NCBI RefSeq assembly: GCF_900177295.1
Contig: NZ_FWZX01000003.1
Coordinates: 237,677-301,676, forward strand
Direction of reading: 5' to 3'
DNA: 64,000 bases
Source of the DNA: Tistlia consotensis USBA 355
GTDB taxonomy: Bacteria; Pseudomonadota; Alphaproteobacteria; Kiloniellales; DSM-21159
Shown here in pieces: positions 47,906 through 57,609 of this stretch. The first letter of the stretch is position 1, and the number at the start of each line of letters is the position of its first letter. The translations under genes were made by a program, and so were the position numbers. The notes under the pieces are model-generated. The model had not been told where the DNA came from. It saw only the letters and a list, made by a program, of their open reading frames with translations, and did no database searches.

Positions 47906-48976
47906 TCACCGTTCATTATTTACTACCGCAACTGGCCGCGTTCGCTCGACCGGCACCGCTTGGGACGCAATGACTCCGAAAATCAGTCCACTGATCTCCG
48001 ACTCTGGGACAGCTAGCTCCCGCGCCACATGCCCCGGCGTCATCTTATGGGCCCACAGATTTTGCAACACTTTCTGCCAAACAACTGAACTTTCCCGCTC
48101 GATAGGATGGGGTTCTGACTTGTTGTATCCTTTAGTCGCGATTTCGATGCAAAAGTCCCTATATTTCCAGTCCGATGTGATCCCTAGCTTGTGAAGCCTA
48201 AAATTCAACGCCGCCAAAGACACACGCCAACGCAACTTAGCACGCAAAATTTGCGGCAGGTATTGTGCACGAGGTAATACAGCCATTACGTCGGCGGAAG
48301 GCATAAGGAACGCTGACGCAAACTGATTCGCTTCACTTTCTGCTTTCCTACCAACGCATCCGCCATCTTGATGTAGTACCAAATGGCCAAGCTCATGAGC
48401 GGCGTCAAATCGGCTACTCTCTGCACTTTTGTACGTATTCAAGAACATGTATGGCTTATCTCTGCGCCATAGCGAATAAGCATTTACTTTTACGGTATTT
48501 TCAGCGAGTGAAAATACGCGAACACCCTTAGATTCTAACAAATGGATCATATTAGAAATCGGCTTTTCTCCTAACCGCCACTCTTCTCGGAGAACTCTAG
48601 CTGCGCGTTCCGGATCATATAGATGAAGATCCGGAACCTGAATTTCCGGAAGATTAAACCGGTCCTCTACCCAATCTGACAGCATGAATCCAATAGCACC
48701 TGCGGCGAGAGAGGCATCTCTTATCGCCGCAGACATACTTGTCTGACTACGAAAGCTGGCGGATTCTGGCTCGTCCAGATCCGGTCCAAAGAAAAAGCTA
48801 GTTGGAAATGCTAGAGCACGAGAGAAGGCGTCGACATTTTCTGCCGTTGGTTCGGTCAAACCTTTCTCGCACCGAACTACGGTGTGCTGGGCCACACCGG
48901 CAAGTTCAGCGAATCCTTTCTTGTTCAGCAACCGCCTTCTTCTGGCGATGCTGAGCCGCGACGGGTTGAACCGCAT
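47906..48976 (-). CDS. XRE-HTH ImmA/IrrE metallopeptidase (transposon cargo)
   Basis: 356 aa. An XRE-type HTH at about 8-60 (KKGFAELAGVAQHTVVRCEKG) is joined to an ImmA/IrrE (DUF955) zinc protease domain with AHELGHLVLH (HELGH at 194-198) and downstream KAESEANQFASAFLMPSADV. Such proteins cleave or control a partner repressor or toxin in phage, ICE and toxin-antitoxin systems. Start 48976, 5 nt after the 222-aa gene, so these two form an operon. AT-rich codon use unlike flanking chromosomal genes. Confidence 0.85.
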   Translation of the reverse strand: MRFNPSRLSIARRRRLLNKKGFAELAGVAQHTVVRCEKGLTEPTAENVDAFSRALAFPTSFFFGPDLDEPESASFRSQTSMSAAIRDASLAAGAIGFMLSDWVEDRFNLPEIQVPDLHLYDPERAARVLREEWRLGEKPISNMIHLLESKGVRVFSLAENTVKVNAYSLWRRDKPYMFLNTYKSAESSRFDAAHELGHLVLHQDGGCVGRKAESEANQFASAFLMPSADVMAVLPRAQYLPQILRAKLRWRVSLAALNFRLHKLGITSDWKYRDFCIEIATKGYNKSEPHPIERESSVVWQKVLQNLWAHKMTPGHVARELAVPESEISGLIFGVIASQAVPVERTRPVAVVNNER

Positions 48977-48981
48977 ACAGA

Positions 48982-49650
48982 TTACTTTCGAGAGACCGGG
49001 ATATCGAACTCAGTGCCATCGTCGCCATCGTCGGATTTGCGAAGCTCTTCTCCAGGCCCATCGTCACCGTCACCGATAAGAACGAGTCGCTCCATGAAGT
49101 CGCTGAAGAAACCACCATCAGCGCCTACTGGGCAGGATAATTCGGCGCGAACTTCATCACCTTCGCAATAAACACAGAGATACCACGAAATGATAATTCC
49201 AGGCTGACCCCGTTTCATTGAGAGCGGAATTACCTTTTTTAAAAACTCAGGGTCGTCAAATCGATCAAAAAAAGAGCCTTGATTTTCGGAAACAGCACGA
49301 TCTGTTGCGGGGCCTTTCCGACTGCGATTCTGTGGCCCCGGTCCCTTGACGCCTGTCCCATCGTCAGTATTGCTTACAGCGAACCGACGCCCATTCTCGA
49401 CATCGACGACCCACGGAATCTGATCCGCGTCGTCCTTCGCATATCCCTTTGAACGCCCAATCTCGCGGAATCTCCGACTGCCATCCTTCCAGGACATCCA
49501 GCCTGGCGCCGAGGCGGGATCGTTGTCTGTGCATCCGTTTCGAGCGCCCACCATGGCGTCAACAACCTCTAGAAGCTCGTCCGGCGTCCAGCCCAACTGC
49601 TCTAGACGATTGCGAACTTCGATGGGATTCGTGCGGAAGATAGCGGTCAC
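48982..49650 (-). CDS. 222-aa unknown partner of the ImmA/IrrE protein
   Basis: Not recognised. GTG 49650; weak ribosome site, overlapped by the upstream palindrome. The N-terminal 85 residues (EVRNRLEQLGWTPDELLEVVDAMVGARN, SWKDGSRRFREIGRSKG, WVVDVENGRRFAVSN) resemble a small DNA- or nucleotide-handling domain. The middle is Ser/Arg/Lys-rich and the C-terminus acidic (GDGDDGPGEELRKSDDGDDG). Its position suggests toxin or substrate of the protease. Confidence 0.65.
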   Translation of the reverse strand: MTAIFRTNPIEVRNRLEQLGWTPDELLEVVDAMVGARNGCTDNDPASAPGWMSWKDGSRRFREIGRSKGYAKDDADQIPWVVDVENGRRFAVSNTDDGTGVKGPGPQNRSRKGPATDRAVSENQGSFFDRFDDPEFLKKVIPLSMKRGQPGIIISWYLCVYCEGDEVRAELSCPVGADGGFFSDFMERLVLIGDGDDGPGEELRKSDDGDDGTEFDIPVSRK

Positions 49651-49658
49651 GTCTCATG

Positions 49659-49710
49659 CCATGTTCATTTTTTCGACCTCACTCTAGGCGGAAAAAATGA
49701 ACATGGTCAA
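49659..49710 (-). promoter_or_regulatory. Promoter with 16 bp palindromic operator
   Basis: A perfect inverted repeat, CCATGTTCATTTTTTC (49659-49674) and GAAAAAATGAACATGG (49691-49706), is separated by 16 nt, 8 nt before the 222-aa gene start. On the minus strand TTGACC (49705-49710) and TAGAGT (49681-49686), 18 bp apart, form a promoter whose elements overlap the repeat. It is the likely binding site of the XRE protein encoded by the operon. Confidence 0.6.
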
Positions 49711-49727
49711 GCCTCTTTTGTCGAGAC

Positions 49728-49964
49728 TTATTCTTTGCCCCACCGCTTCGCAGCCGCCTTCCGCGCGATCTCCTTTCGCTGCTCAGGCGTGAGCTTGCTG
49801 GCACGCGCCTCGCCACCCTTCCGGCCCATGGCCTGAGCAGCCTTGTCCTTGCCGACGTCCTGCTCGGTCTGCTCCTCGATCTCGCCTGTGGCGATCTTGG
49901 CGACCATGACGGCGGCGCCCACGACGTCGGCTGGGCGCTTCTCGCCCTTGGGGCCTCTAGGCAT
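49728..49964 (-). CDS. Transposon cargo: 78-aa basic helical protein
   Basis: Function unknown. Lys/Ala-rich, with GRKGGEARASKLTPEQRKEIARKAAAKRWGKE, a pattern found in many short RNA- or DNA-associated bacterial proteins. ATG 49964 overlaps the upstream 68-aa gene by 8 nt. Confidence 0.65.
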   Translation of the reverse strand: MPRGPKGEKRPADVVGAAVMVAKIATGEIEEQTEQDVGKDKAAQAMGRKGGEARASKLTPEQRKEIARKAAAKRWGKE

Positions 49965-50163
49965 GACTGTCCTTCGTATCGGTCGGGAGCCGGGAGGCGT
50001 GGTCCGTCACGATCTGCGCGGCCAGCTCCAAGCCCTCTTTACGACCAAGAGCAATGCCCTCAGCGACCGCTTTGGCTATCTCTTCCGGCAGGGAACCAGG
50101 CGGTCCCACCCATCGCTTGCGGGTGGCGACAATGGCTCGCGCCTTGTCGAGATCAGATGACAT
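49957..50163 (-). CDS. Transposon cargo: 68-aa protein
   Basis: Function unknown. ATG 50163 with GGAGG 5 nt upstream is preferred over two earlier in-frame starts. Helical, acidic/basic mix (SLPEEIAKAVAEGIALGRKEGLELAAQIVTDHA). With the 78-aa partner it forms a two-gene unit that could be toxin-antitoxin-like or accessory to transposition. Confidence 0.6.
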   Translation of the reverse strand: MSSDLDKARAIVATRKRWVGPPGSLPEEIAKAVAEGIALGRKEGLELAAQIVTDHASRLPTDTKDSHA

Positions 50164-50238
50164 GACGGCCTCCATGCTTGCCACTAAGCATATGGGAAGC
50201 CGGAGCGTCGAGCGAACCCCACGTCAAGGCCGACGATT

Positions 50239-50257
50239 TTCAAACTGAGACACTACC
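50239..50257 (-). repeat. Right terminal inverted repeat of the transposon
   Basis: TTCAAACTGAGACACTACC, the reverse complement of the left end (46007-46025), no mismatch. Confidence 0.92.
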
Positions 50258-50265
50258 CCGCGCCG
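50258..50265 (+). repeat. Target site duplication, right copy
   Basis: CCGCGCCG, identical to 45999-46006. The 50266-50628 stretch after it has no clear gene; an open frame from 50446 is Pro/Ser-rich and lacks similarity. Confidence 0.85.
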
Positions 50266-50628
50266 CCTCTTCACGAGCGAGTCACGGCTGCAGGGGCGCC
50301 GCAGCGACGCCTTCGGCGCCGTCACGATCGCGCTTCTCCGCTCGCCCGCTTCGGGGTCCGGGAAGGCCTGCTCGCCGGCAAGGCTGCCGCGCCGCTCGAC
50401 AGGCGATCGATTGCAGGCCGCCGACGGCTCCGCTGCCCCGGCGCCATGGTCCCCACAGCAGAGCCCGGCCCCGCCCTCCCCGAATCCTTCTCCTCCCCCG
50501 AATCCTTATCCTCCCAGGAGCCTGCCCCTCGATTCGAGCCCTTGGCCGGAAGCCTCGCCACGGCCAAGCTGCGCGTCGGCGCCGCCGCTGGCGCCCCGGA
50601 CAGCCCCGACGAGAGGAAGATCGATCCC

Positions 50629-51492
50629 GTGACCGCCACCGACCGCGCCCTGCGCCCCCGCCGCAGCTTCATCTTCGCGCCGGGCACGCGCCCCGACATG
50701 TTCCCCAAGGCGCTGCGCTGCGGCACCGACATCGTCTGCGTCGACCTGGAGGACGCGGTCGCGCCGAAGGACAAGGAGCAGGCGCGCCGGCAGGCCTTCG
50801 CGCAGCTGCCCGCCGCCGAGGGGCCGGTGCGGGTCGAGCGGGTCGTCCGCATCAACTGCCTCAGGACCCTCGACGGCATGGCCGACGTCCAGGCCCTGCT
50901 GCAGGCGCCGGCCGCGATCGAGGCGGTGATGCTGCCGAAGGTCAAGGGACCGGAGGAGGTGCGCAACCTCGCCGACCTGCTGGTCGAGTACCGGCTGGCG
51001 ACCCGGCTGCACGTCATCATCGAGACCAATGAGGCCCTGGAGGCCGCCCACGAGATCGCCCGCGCCAGCGACCGCATCGAGGCGCTGTTCTTCGGCGGCG
51101 TCGACATGGCCGCCGACCTGCGCTGCAAGTCGAGCTGGATGGCCCTGCAGTACGCCCGCTCCCGCGTCGTCCATGCGGCCGCGACCCAGGGGCTGGACGC
51201 GATCGACGTGCCCTACCTCGACCTCGGGGACCGCGAGGGCATGCTGCGCGAGGCCGCGCTGTCGGCCGAGCTCGGCTTCACCGGCAAGGGTGCGATCCAC
51301 CCGAAGCAGATCCCCGACCTCAACGACGTCTTCACCCCGGACGACGCGAGCGTCGCGCACGCCCGGCGGGTGCTCGAGGCCTTCGAGAAGAGCGACGGCG
51401 GCCTGCTGGTCTTCGAGGGCAAGCTGATCGAGAAGCCGGTGCTGCGCAGCTTCGCGCGGATGTTGGCGGTGCGCGCGATCGCCGACGCCTGA
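50629..51492 (+). CDS. HpcH/HpaI aldolase/citrate lyase (CitE-like) family protein
   Basis: 287-aa TIM-barrel lyase. RRSFIFAPGTRPDMFPKAL at the N-terminus, DIVCVDLEDAVAPKDK (metal and CoA-substrate site), VMLPKVKGPEEV, HVIIETNEALEAA and GFTGKGAIHPKQI are CitE-like motifs. Candidate activities: malyl-, citramalyl- or beta-methylmalyl-CoA lyase/thioesterase. GTG 50629 is chosen with GAGAGGAAG upstream; a 61-residue longer start (50446) gives a low-complexity head. Confidence 0.8.
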   Translation: MTATDRALRPRRSFIFAPGTRPDMFPKALRCGTDIVCVDLEDAVAPKDKEQARRQAFAQLPAAEGPVRVERVVRINCLRTLDGMADVQALLQAPAAIEAVMLPKVKGPEEVRNLADLLVEYRLATRLHVIIETNEALEAAHEIARASDRIEALFFGGVDMAADLRCKSSWMALQYARSRVVHAAATQGLDAIDVPYLDLGDREGMLREAALSAELGFTGKGAIHPKQIPDLNDVFTPDDASVAHARRVLEAFEKSDGGLLVFEGKLIEKPVLRSFARMLAVRAIADA

Positions 51493-51707
51493 CGCGGGGC
51501 GGCCGCGCCGCGCGGCTTGACCGCCCCCTTCGGACAGGGCTCGTCCGATCTTGCTCCAGGCTAAGGACGGCGGCCGCCGGAAGGCGTAGCAAGGTACCTC
51601 GGCCCCGCGTCCGGAGGTCCGGAGCCCGGGGGCTCGAGATCGCGCGGCCGGCCGACGACCTGAGAGCCTGCGGGCCGATCCGAGCGCCGAGTGAGGAGGC
51701 ATTGCTG

Positions 51708-52310
51708 TTGCACGAGCCGAAGAGCGAGGAGCTTGCAAACCGCCCGGCCGGGACGCCCGCCGGCACACGGCCCCGGCGCCTCGCAGCCCCCGACCTGCCG
51801 GCATCGGCCGGCGGCGGCGATCCGCGCGAGCCGGCGGAAGTGCCGGGCGAGACGCCGGAGGAACTGCCGCCCGGAGCGCCGAGCGAGCTGCCACCCGATC
51901 TACCTCCGGAGATGCCGCCCTGCCAGGCCCTCGCCGGTGGCCTGACCGTGCTGCTGGTCGAGGACGACAGCCTGATCCGGCAGAGCACGGCCGACATGCT
52001 GGACGAGCTCGGCCATCGCGTCCTCGAGGCCCGGCGGGCCGCCGAGGCCCTGGAGGCGCTGGAGACGCAGGCGGTCGACCTGTTGATGACCGATGTCGGG
52101 CTGCCCGACGGCTCGGGCGTCGAGCTGGCGCGCCGCGGCCGGCTGGTCCGCCCCGCGCTGCTGGTGGTCTTCGCGACCGGCCACAGCCGGATCGAGGGCC
52201 TGGCCGAGGCCGGCCTCGCCGACTCCAGCCTGCTGCTCGAGAAGCCCTTCGAGGAAGAGGCGCTCGGCGCCTGCCTGCGCCGGGCCGCCGCCGGCGTCCG
52301 CGGCGGCTGA
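51708..52310 (+). CDS. Stand-alone response-regulator receiver with Pro-rich head
   Basis: About 200 aa. Residues about 75-195 are a receiver domain: acidic pair in VLLVEDDSLIRQS, phospho-Asp in LLMTDVGLPDGSG, conserved Thr/Ser in VVFATGHS and Lys in LLLEKPFEEE. No output domain. The first 75 residues are disordered, with repeated E-L-PP units (EELPPGAPSELPPDLPPEMPP in short blocks). Start uncertain: TTG 51708 has GGAGG 8 nt upstream; TTG 51702 is also in frame. No histidine kinase next to it. The spacer 51493-51707 shows nothing further. Confidence 0.75.
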   Translation: MHEPKSEELANRPAGTPAGTRPRRLAAPDLPASAGGGDPREPAEVPGETPEELPPGAPSELPPDLPPEMPPCQALAGGLTVLLVEDDSLIRQSTADMLDELGHRVLEARRAAEALEALETQAVDLLMTDVGLPDGSGVELARRGRLVRPALLVVFATGHSRIEGLAEAGLADSSLLLEKPFEEEALGACLRRAAAGVRGG

Positions 52311-52353
52311 CGCCGCTGCAGCGGCGCGATACACGGATCTGGGGCAAAAAACA

Positions 52354-52380
52354 ACGGTCGCGCAGGTCCTGCGCGACCGT
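52354..52380. terminator. Strong hairpin after the receiver gene
   Basis: ACGGTCGCGCAGG (52354-52366) and CCTGCGCGACCGT (52368-52380) are perfect 13 bp arms. A run of A (CAAAAAAC, 52345-52352) precedes it, so in the minus direction it reads as a textbook hairpin plus T-run; plus-strand use after 52310 is also plausible. Confidence 0.6.
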
Positions 52381-52653
52381 CTCAATCCTCCGCCGGACTC
52401 GCGCCGGCTTCCTCCCTAAACTTGGGCCCTGCCATGGTCGAGCTTGCTGCCTCGATCTTCGGCAGACGAACAATGCCAGGGCGGCGCACCCATCGCAAGA
52501 AAATTTCTACGCTGCACTGCACAAGATAACATCCTGTGCCGTCTGCCCGGGGTACCCGGAAAGTTCCTTGCGAATCGCCGGCAGGCCCGGATGATTGGGG
52601 ACGAAATGAGAACTTATCCCCAGGCTGGGCCCGGCGTCTTAACCCTTCCCCAT

Positions 52654-52681
52654 TTGACAGCCGGGCCTCGACCGCTAGAAT
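52654..52681 (+). promoter_or_regulatory. Sigma70-type promoter for the 55-aa gene
   Basis: Consensus TTGACA (52654-52659), 16 bp spacer, TAGAAT (52676-52681). It leaves a leader of about 120 nt before the small gene. The rest of 52311-52808 contains no gene I can support. Confidence 0.65.
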
Positions 52682-52808
52682 CCAGGTTCCTGCAGCGTTC
52701 CAGCAACCAAGAGTTGGAGCACTGCGCCGGGATCGTCCAGCAGCCCCGCGAAGAGGGCGCCTCCCGAGCCAGCGAGGCGGACGAACCTGACCAGGCGGGA
52801 GGACTGTC

Positions 52809-52976
52809 ATGAACCCACGACCGAACAAACCGGACCGGAACGCTTCTGGCCGCGCGGTCGCGGCCGACCGGCAGCGCCAGCTGCTCAACGCCGGGCTGAT
52901 CAACGCCGGTCTCGTCACCGGCAGCCTGCTCCTGGGGGCGACCGCCATCGCCCTCTGGGTGACGATGGTCTTCTGA
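52809..52976 (+). CDS. 55-aa single-span membrane protein
   Basis: Begins MNPRPNKPDRN; a charged N half (RAVAADRQRQLLNAG) is followed by one hydrophobic span (about 30-54, GLVTGSLLLGATAIALWVTMV) ending at the C-terminal Phe. GGGAGGA lies 5 nt before the ATG, and a near-consensus promoter lies upstream. Function unknown; the layout suggests a regulator or subunit of a membrane complex. Confidence 0.65.
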   Translation: MNPRPNKPDRNASGRAVAADRQRQLLNAGLINAGLVTGSLLLGATAIALWVTMVF

Positions 52977-53102
52977 GCGAAGGGGGCCGGCGGCTCCCTG
53001 CCGGCCCGTCGGGCCGAGCCGGGTCGAGGCCGCCGCCGCGCACGGCCATCGAAGGGCCGGGGGAAGTCCGAGCCCACCGATACGAGGCGTCGAAACGGCA
53101 AG

Positions 53103-53134
53103 ACGGCGCCGCCTCCGACGAGAGGCGGCGCCGT
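53103..53134 (-). terminator. Terminator hairpin of the peptide ABC operon
   Basis: ACGGCGCCGCCTC (53103-53115) and GAGGCGGCGCCGT (53122-53134), 13 bp perfect arms, 22 nt after the minus-strand stop at 53156. T-run weak. Confidence 0.6.
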
Positions 53135-53155
53135 TGCCGTACTGGCCGGCCCGCC

Positions 53156-55264
<2,109 letters not shown>

Positions 55265-55286
55265 CGGTTCCGTGCCTCCCGTTCTT

Positions 55287-56519
55287 CTAGTCTTTGAGGG
55301 AGATTTCGCGCAGCGCGTCGGCCAGCAGGTTGAAGCCGAGCACCAGGGACGACAGCGCGATGCAGGGGAAGATGATCGCGTGCGGCGCGGTCAGCGACAG
55401 CTGCCGGGCCTCGGAGATCATCTTGCCCCAGTCGGGGTTTGGCGGCGGCAGGCCGAGGCCCAGGAACCCGAGGACTCCGATGGTGATGACCGTGTAGCCG
55501 AGCCGCAGCATGGCATCGACGATGATCGGCCCGCGGGCGTTCGGCAGCAGCTCGACGAACAGGATGCGGAACACCGATTCGCCGCGCGTCTCGGCGGCCA
55601 TGATGTACTCCCGCGTTCGCAGGTCGAGGGCGAGCGAGCGCACGATGCGCATGATGCCCGGTGCCGAGGCGAAGGTCACCGCGAGCACGATGTTGAGGCC
55701 CGACGGCCCGATCACGATGATGATCACGACGTAGAGCACGACCGGCGGGAACGACAGGATGACGTTCGAGATGTAGGACAGGATCGAGTCGATCCAGCCG
55801 CCGCGGTAGCCGGCCCAGAGGCCCATCGGGATGCCGACGGCGTAGGCGCAGAGGATCGCCAGCGGGGCGTAGATCAGCACCTGGCGGGCGCCGAAGATCA
55901 GCCGGCTCAGGATGTCGCGGCTCGACTTGTCCGTGCCCAGCCAGAAGGTGCCGACGTCGTACTTGCCGGCCGACTTAACGGCGACCGCCAGGCTGTCGAG
56001 CCGCTCCTTCAGGGCGTCGCTCCGGTCGCCGAGGGCCGAGCGCTGCCGGCTCAGTTCCTCGGCCTTCGGGTCGCCCTCGTCGAGGGCCTGGATCTGCTTC
56101 TTCAGGTCGCGGCGCTGCTGGCGGATCGCCTCGACCTGCCCCTTCAGGTCGTCGGCCGTCGCCTGCAGCTTGTCGTAGCTCTCGAAGCCGGCCATGCGGG
56201 CGGCCTCGTCCTTGCTGATCAGCGTGCCGATGTCCTTGGCCGGCTTCTCGGTGTAGTCGCTGATCCGGACCGGCTCGTCGCCGGCCATGATCAGCGTTGT
56301 GCCCGGGGGCGCCGCGGTGTAGCCGGCGAATCCGGTGTTCGGGTGGAACAGCAGGCCGGCGGAGAGCAGCAGGTTGCAGATCAGCGCCATCAGCACCCAG
56401 AAGGCGACCAGGGAGGCGCCGATCATCCCGATCCAGCTCTCGCGCAGCAGCAGCACGGCGCGGAAGAGCCGCAGGTAGAAGGGCGTGGGCTTCGGCATCG
56501 CCTCGGCGGTGACAGCCAT
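55287..56519 (-). CDS. DppC/OppC-like permease with a coiled-coil insertion
   Basis: 410-aa permease, about 110 residues longer than usual. TM1 (about 32-55) is followed by an extra periplasmic segment (about 61-188) that contains a heptad-rich coiled coil (about 115-182: DKLQATADDLKGQVEAIRQQ and continuing with many Gln/Arg/Leu), before the normal FWLGTDKSSRDILSRLIFGARQVL. The other spans and the EAA loop (EYIMAAETRGES) are intact. The insertion may contact the binding protein or the outer membrane. Confidence 0.85.
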   Translation of the reverse strand: MAVTAEAMPKPTPFYLRLFRAVLLLRESWIGMIGASLVAFWVLMALICNLLLSAGLLFHPNTGFAGYTAAPPGTTLIMAGDEPVRISDYTEKPAKDIGTLISKDEAARMAGFESYDKLQATADDLKGQVEAIRQQRRDLKKQIQALDEGDPKAEELSRQRSALGDRSDALKERLDSLAVAVKSAGKYDVGTFWLGTDKSSRDILSRLIFGARQVLIYAPLAILCAYAVGIPMGLWAGYRGGWIDSILSYISNVILSFPPVVLYVVIIIVIGPSGLNIVLAVTFASAPGIMRIVRSLALDLRTREYIMAAETRGESVFRILFVELLPNARGPIIVDAMLRLGYTVITIGVLGFLGLGLPPPNPDWGKMISEARQLSLTAPHAIIFPCIALSSLVLGFNLLADALREISLKD

Positions 56520-56531
56520 GGTCTTTCTCCC

Positions 56532-57470
56532 CTAGCCGAACCGCAGACGCGGGTTGAGGAAGCGGTAGCCGATGTCCGATATCAGCTGGGACCCGACCGC
56601 GACGAAGACCGCCACCAGGCAGCAGGCCTCGATGATGAAGATGTCGCCGCTCAGCGAGGCGTCGAGCAGCAGCTTGCCGAAGCCGCGATAGGCGAAGATC
56701 GCCTCGGTCACGACGACGCCGGACAGCAGCCAGTTGAGCTGCAGCATGATCACCGTGAAGGGCGCGATCAGCGCGTTGCGCAGGGCGTGGCGCACGATGA
56801 TCCGGCCGAACGGCAGGCCTTTCAGGCGGGCCGTGCGGATGTAGTGCGTGGTCATGACCTCGGCCATCGAGGCCCGGGTCATGCGCGCCACGTAGCCGAT
56901 GTCGTAGAGCACCAGCACGATGACCGGCAGCACCATCGCCGACCAGTCCCAGCCGGAGGACATGGCGGCGGTGCCGGGAAACAGCGGTATCAGGTAGACG
57001 AAGAACACGATCAGCATCGGACCGGTCGCGTACTCCGGTATCGAGGTGGTTATGATCGTGAAGGTCGACACGAAGCGGTCGAGCAGCGAGCCCTCCTTCA
57101 TGCCGGCGAGCACGCCGAGCAGGAGGGCGATCGGCACCATCACCGCCATCACCAGGCCGCCGAGGATCGCCGTGTTGAGCAGGCGCGGCGCCATCACCGC
57201 GACCACCGTCTGGCCCTTGTAGAGGGTCACGGACTTGCCGAGGTCGCCGGTCGCGATCTCGCCGATCCAGTCGACGTAGCGCTCGTACATCGGCCGGTTG
57301 AAGCCGTTCTCCTGGAGCCAGATCTCCCGCGATTCCTGCGAGGAATAGGGCCCCAGCACCTTGACAGCGAGGTTGTCGACGTTGACCTCGAGCATCGCGA
57401 ACACGAGGACCGATACGCCGAGCATGACCAGGATCATCTGGCCCATGCGGCGCGCGATGAATACGAGCAT
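56532..57470 (-). CDS. DppB/OppB-like permease
   Basis: 312-aa permease from ATG 57470 (first residues MLVFIARRMGQMILVMLGVSVLVF); a longer start at 57581 adds a charged head without similarity. Six spans; EAA-type loop HYIRTARLKGLPFGRIIVRHALRNALI. Works with the DppC-like subunit and the fused ATPase. Confidence 0.87.
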   Translation of the reverse strand: MLVFIARRMGQMILVMLGVSVLVFAMLEVNVDNLAVKVLGPYSSQESREIWLQENGFNRPMYERYVDWIGEIATGDLGKSVTLYKGQTVVAVMAPRLLNTAILGGLVMAVMVPIALLLGVLAGMKEGSLLDRFVSTFTIITTSIPEYATGPMLIVFFVYLIPLFPGTAAMSSGWDWSAMVLPVIVLVLYDIGYVARMTRASMAEVMTTHYIRTARLKGLPFGRIIVRHALRNALIAPFTVIMLQLNWLLSGVVVTEAIFAYRGFGKLLLDASLSGDIFIIEACCLVAVFVAVGSQLISDIGYRFLNPRLRFG

Positions 57471-57609
57471 ACGCCCTACCCCCTGTTTCCGTAGCGCGCC
57501 CCTTGCCTCGGCCGGGGCGTCTCCTTCGTCCGCTTCCTTCTTGGGCGGGAAGCGGTAGGGAACCGGTCGGGCCGGCGGCACCGAAGCGCCGCCGGCCCGA
57601 CCGCACCGA

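Larger units (their letters stand above)
46007..50257. mobile_element. 4.25 kb IS1-family cargo transposon
   Basis: 4251 bp bounded by perfect 19 bp inverted repeats and a perfect 8 bp target duplication, so both ends and the insertion event are intact. It holds one IS1-family transposase with complete D-D-E residues and six non-transposase genes: a 231-aa unknown, a 78-aa unknown, an XRE-ImmA/IrrE protease, a 222-aa unknown and two small helical proteins. The interior is AT-richer than the chromosome, especially 48100-49300. Ordinary IS1 elements are about 0.7-1.2 kb with no cargo, so this is a transporter-type IS. Confidence 0.9.

Noticed and set aside
50446-50628. Extended N-terminus of the CitE-like protein
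   Set aside because: Pro/Ser-rich, no family similarity; the internal GTG has a good ribosome site and gives the family length.
52382-53101. Minus-strand ORF of 239 codons upstream of the peptide ABC operon end
   Set aside because: Arg/Ala/Pro-rich shadow product overlapping the 55-aa gene and its promoter; no ribosome site.
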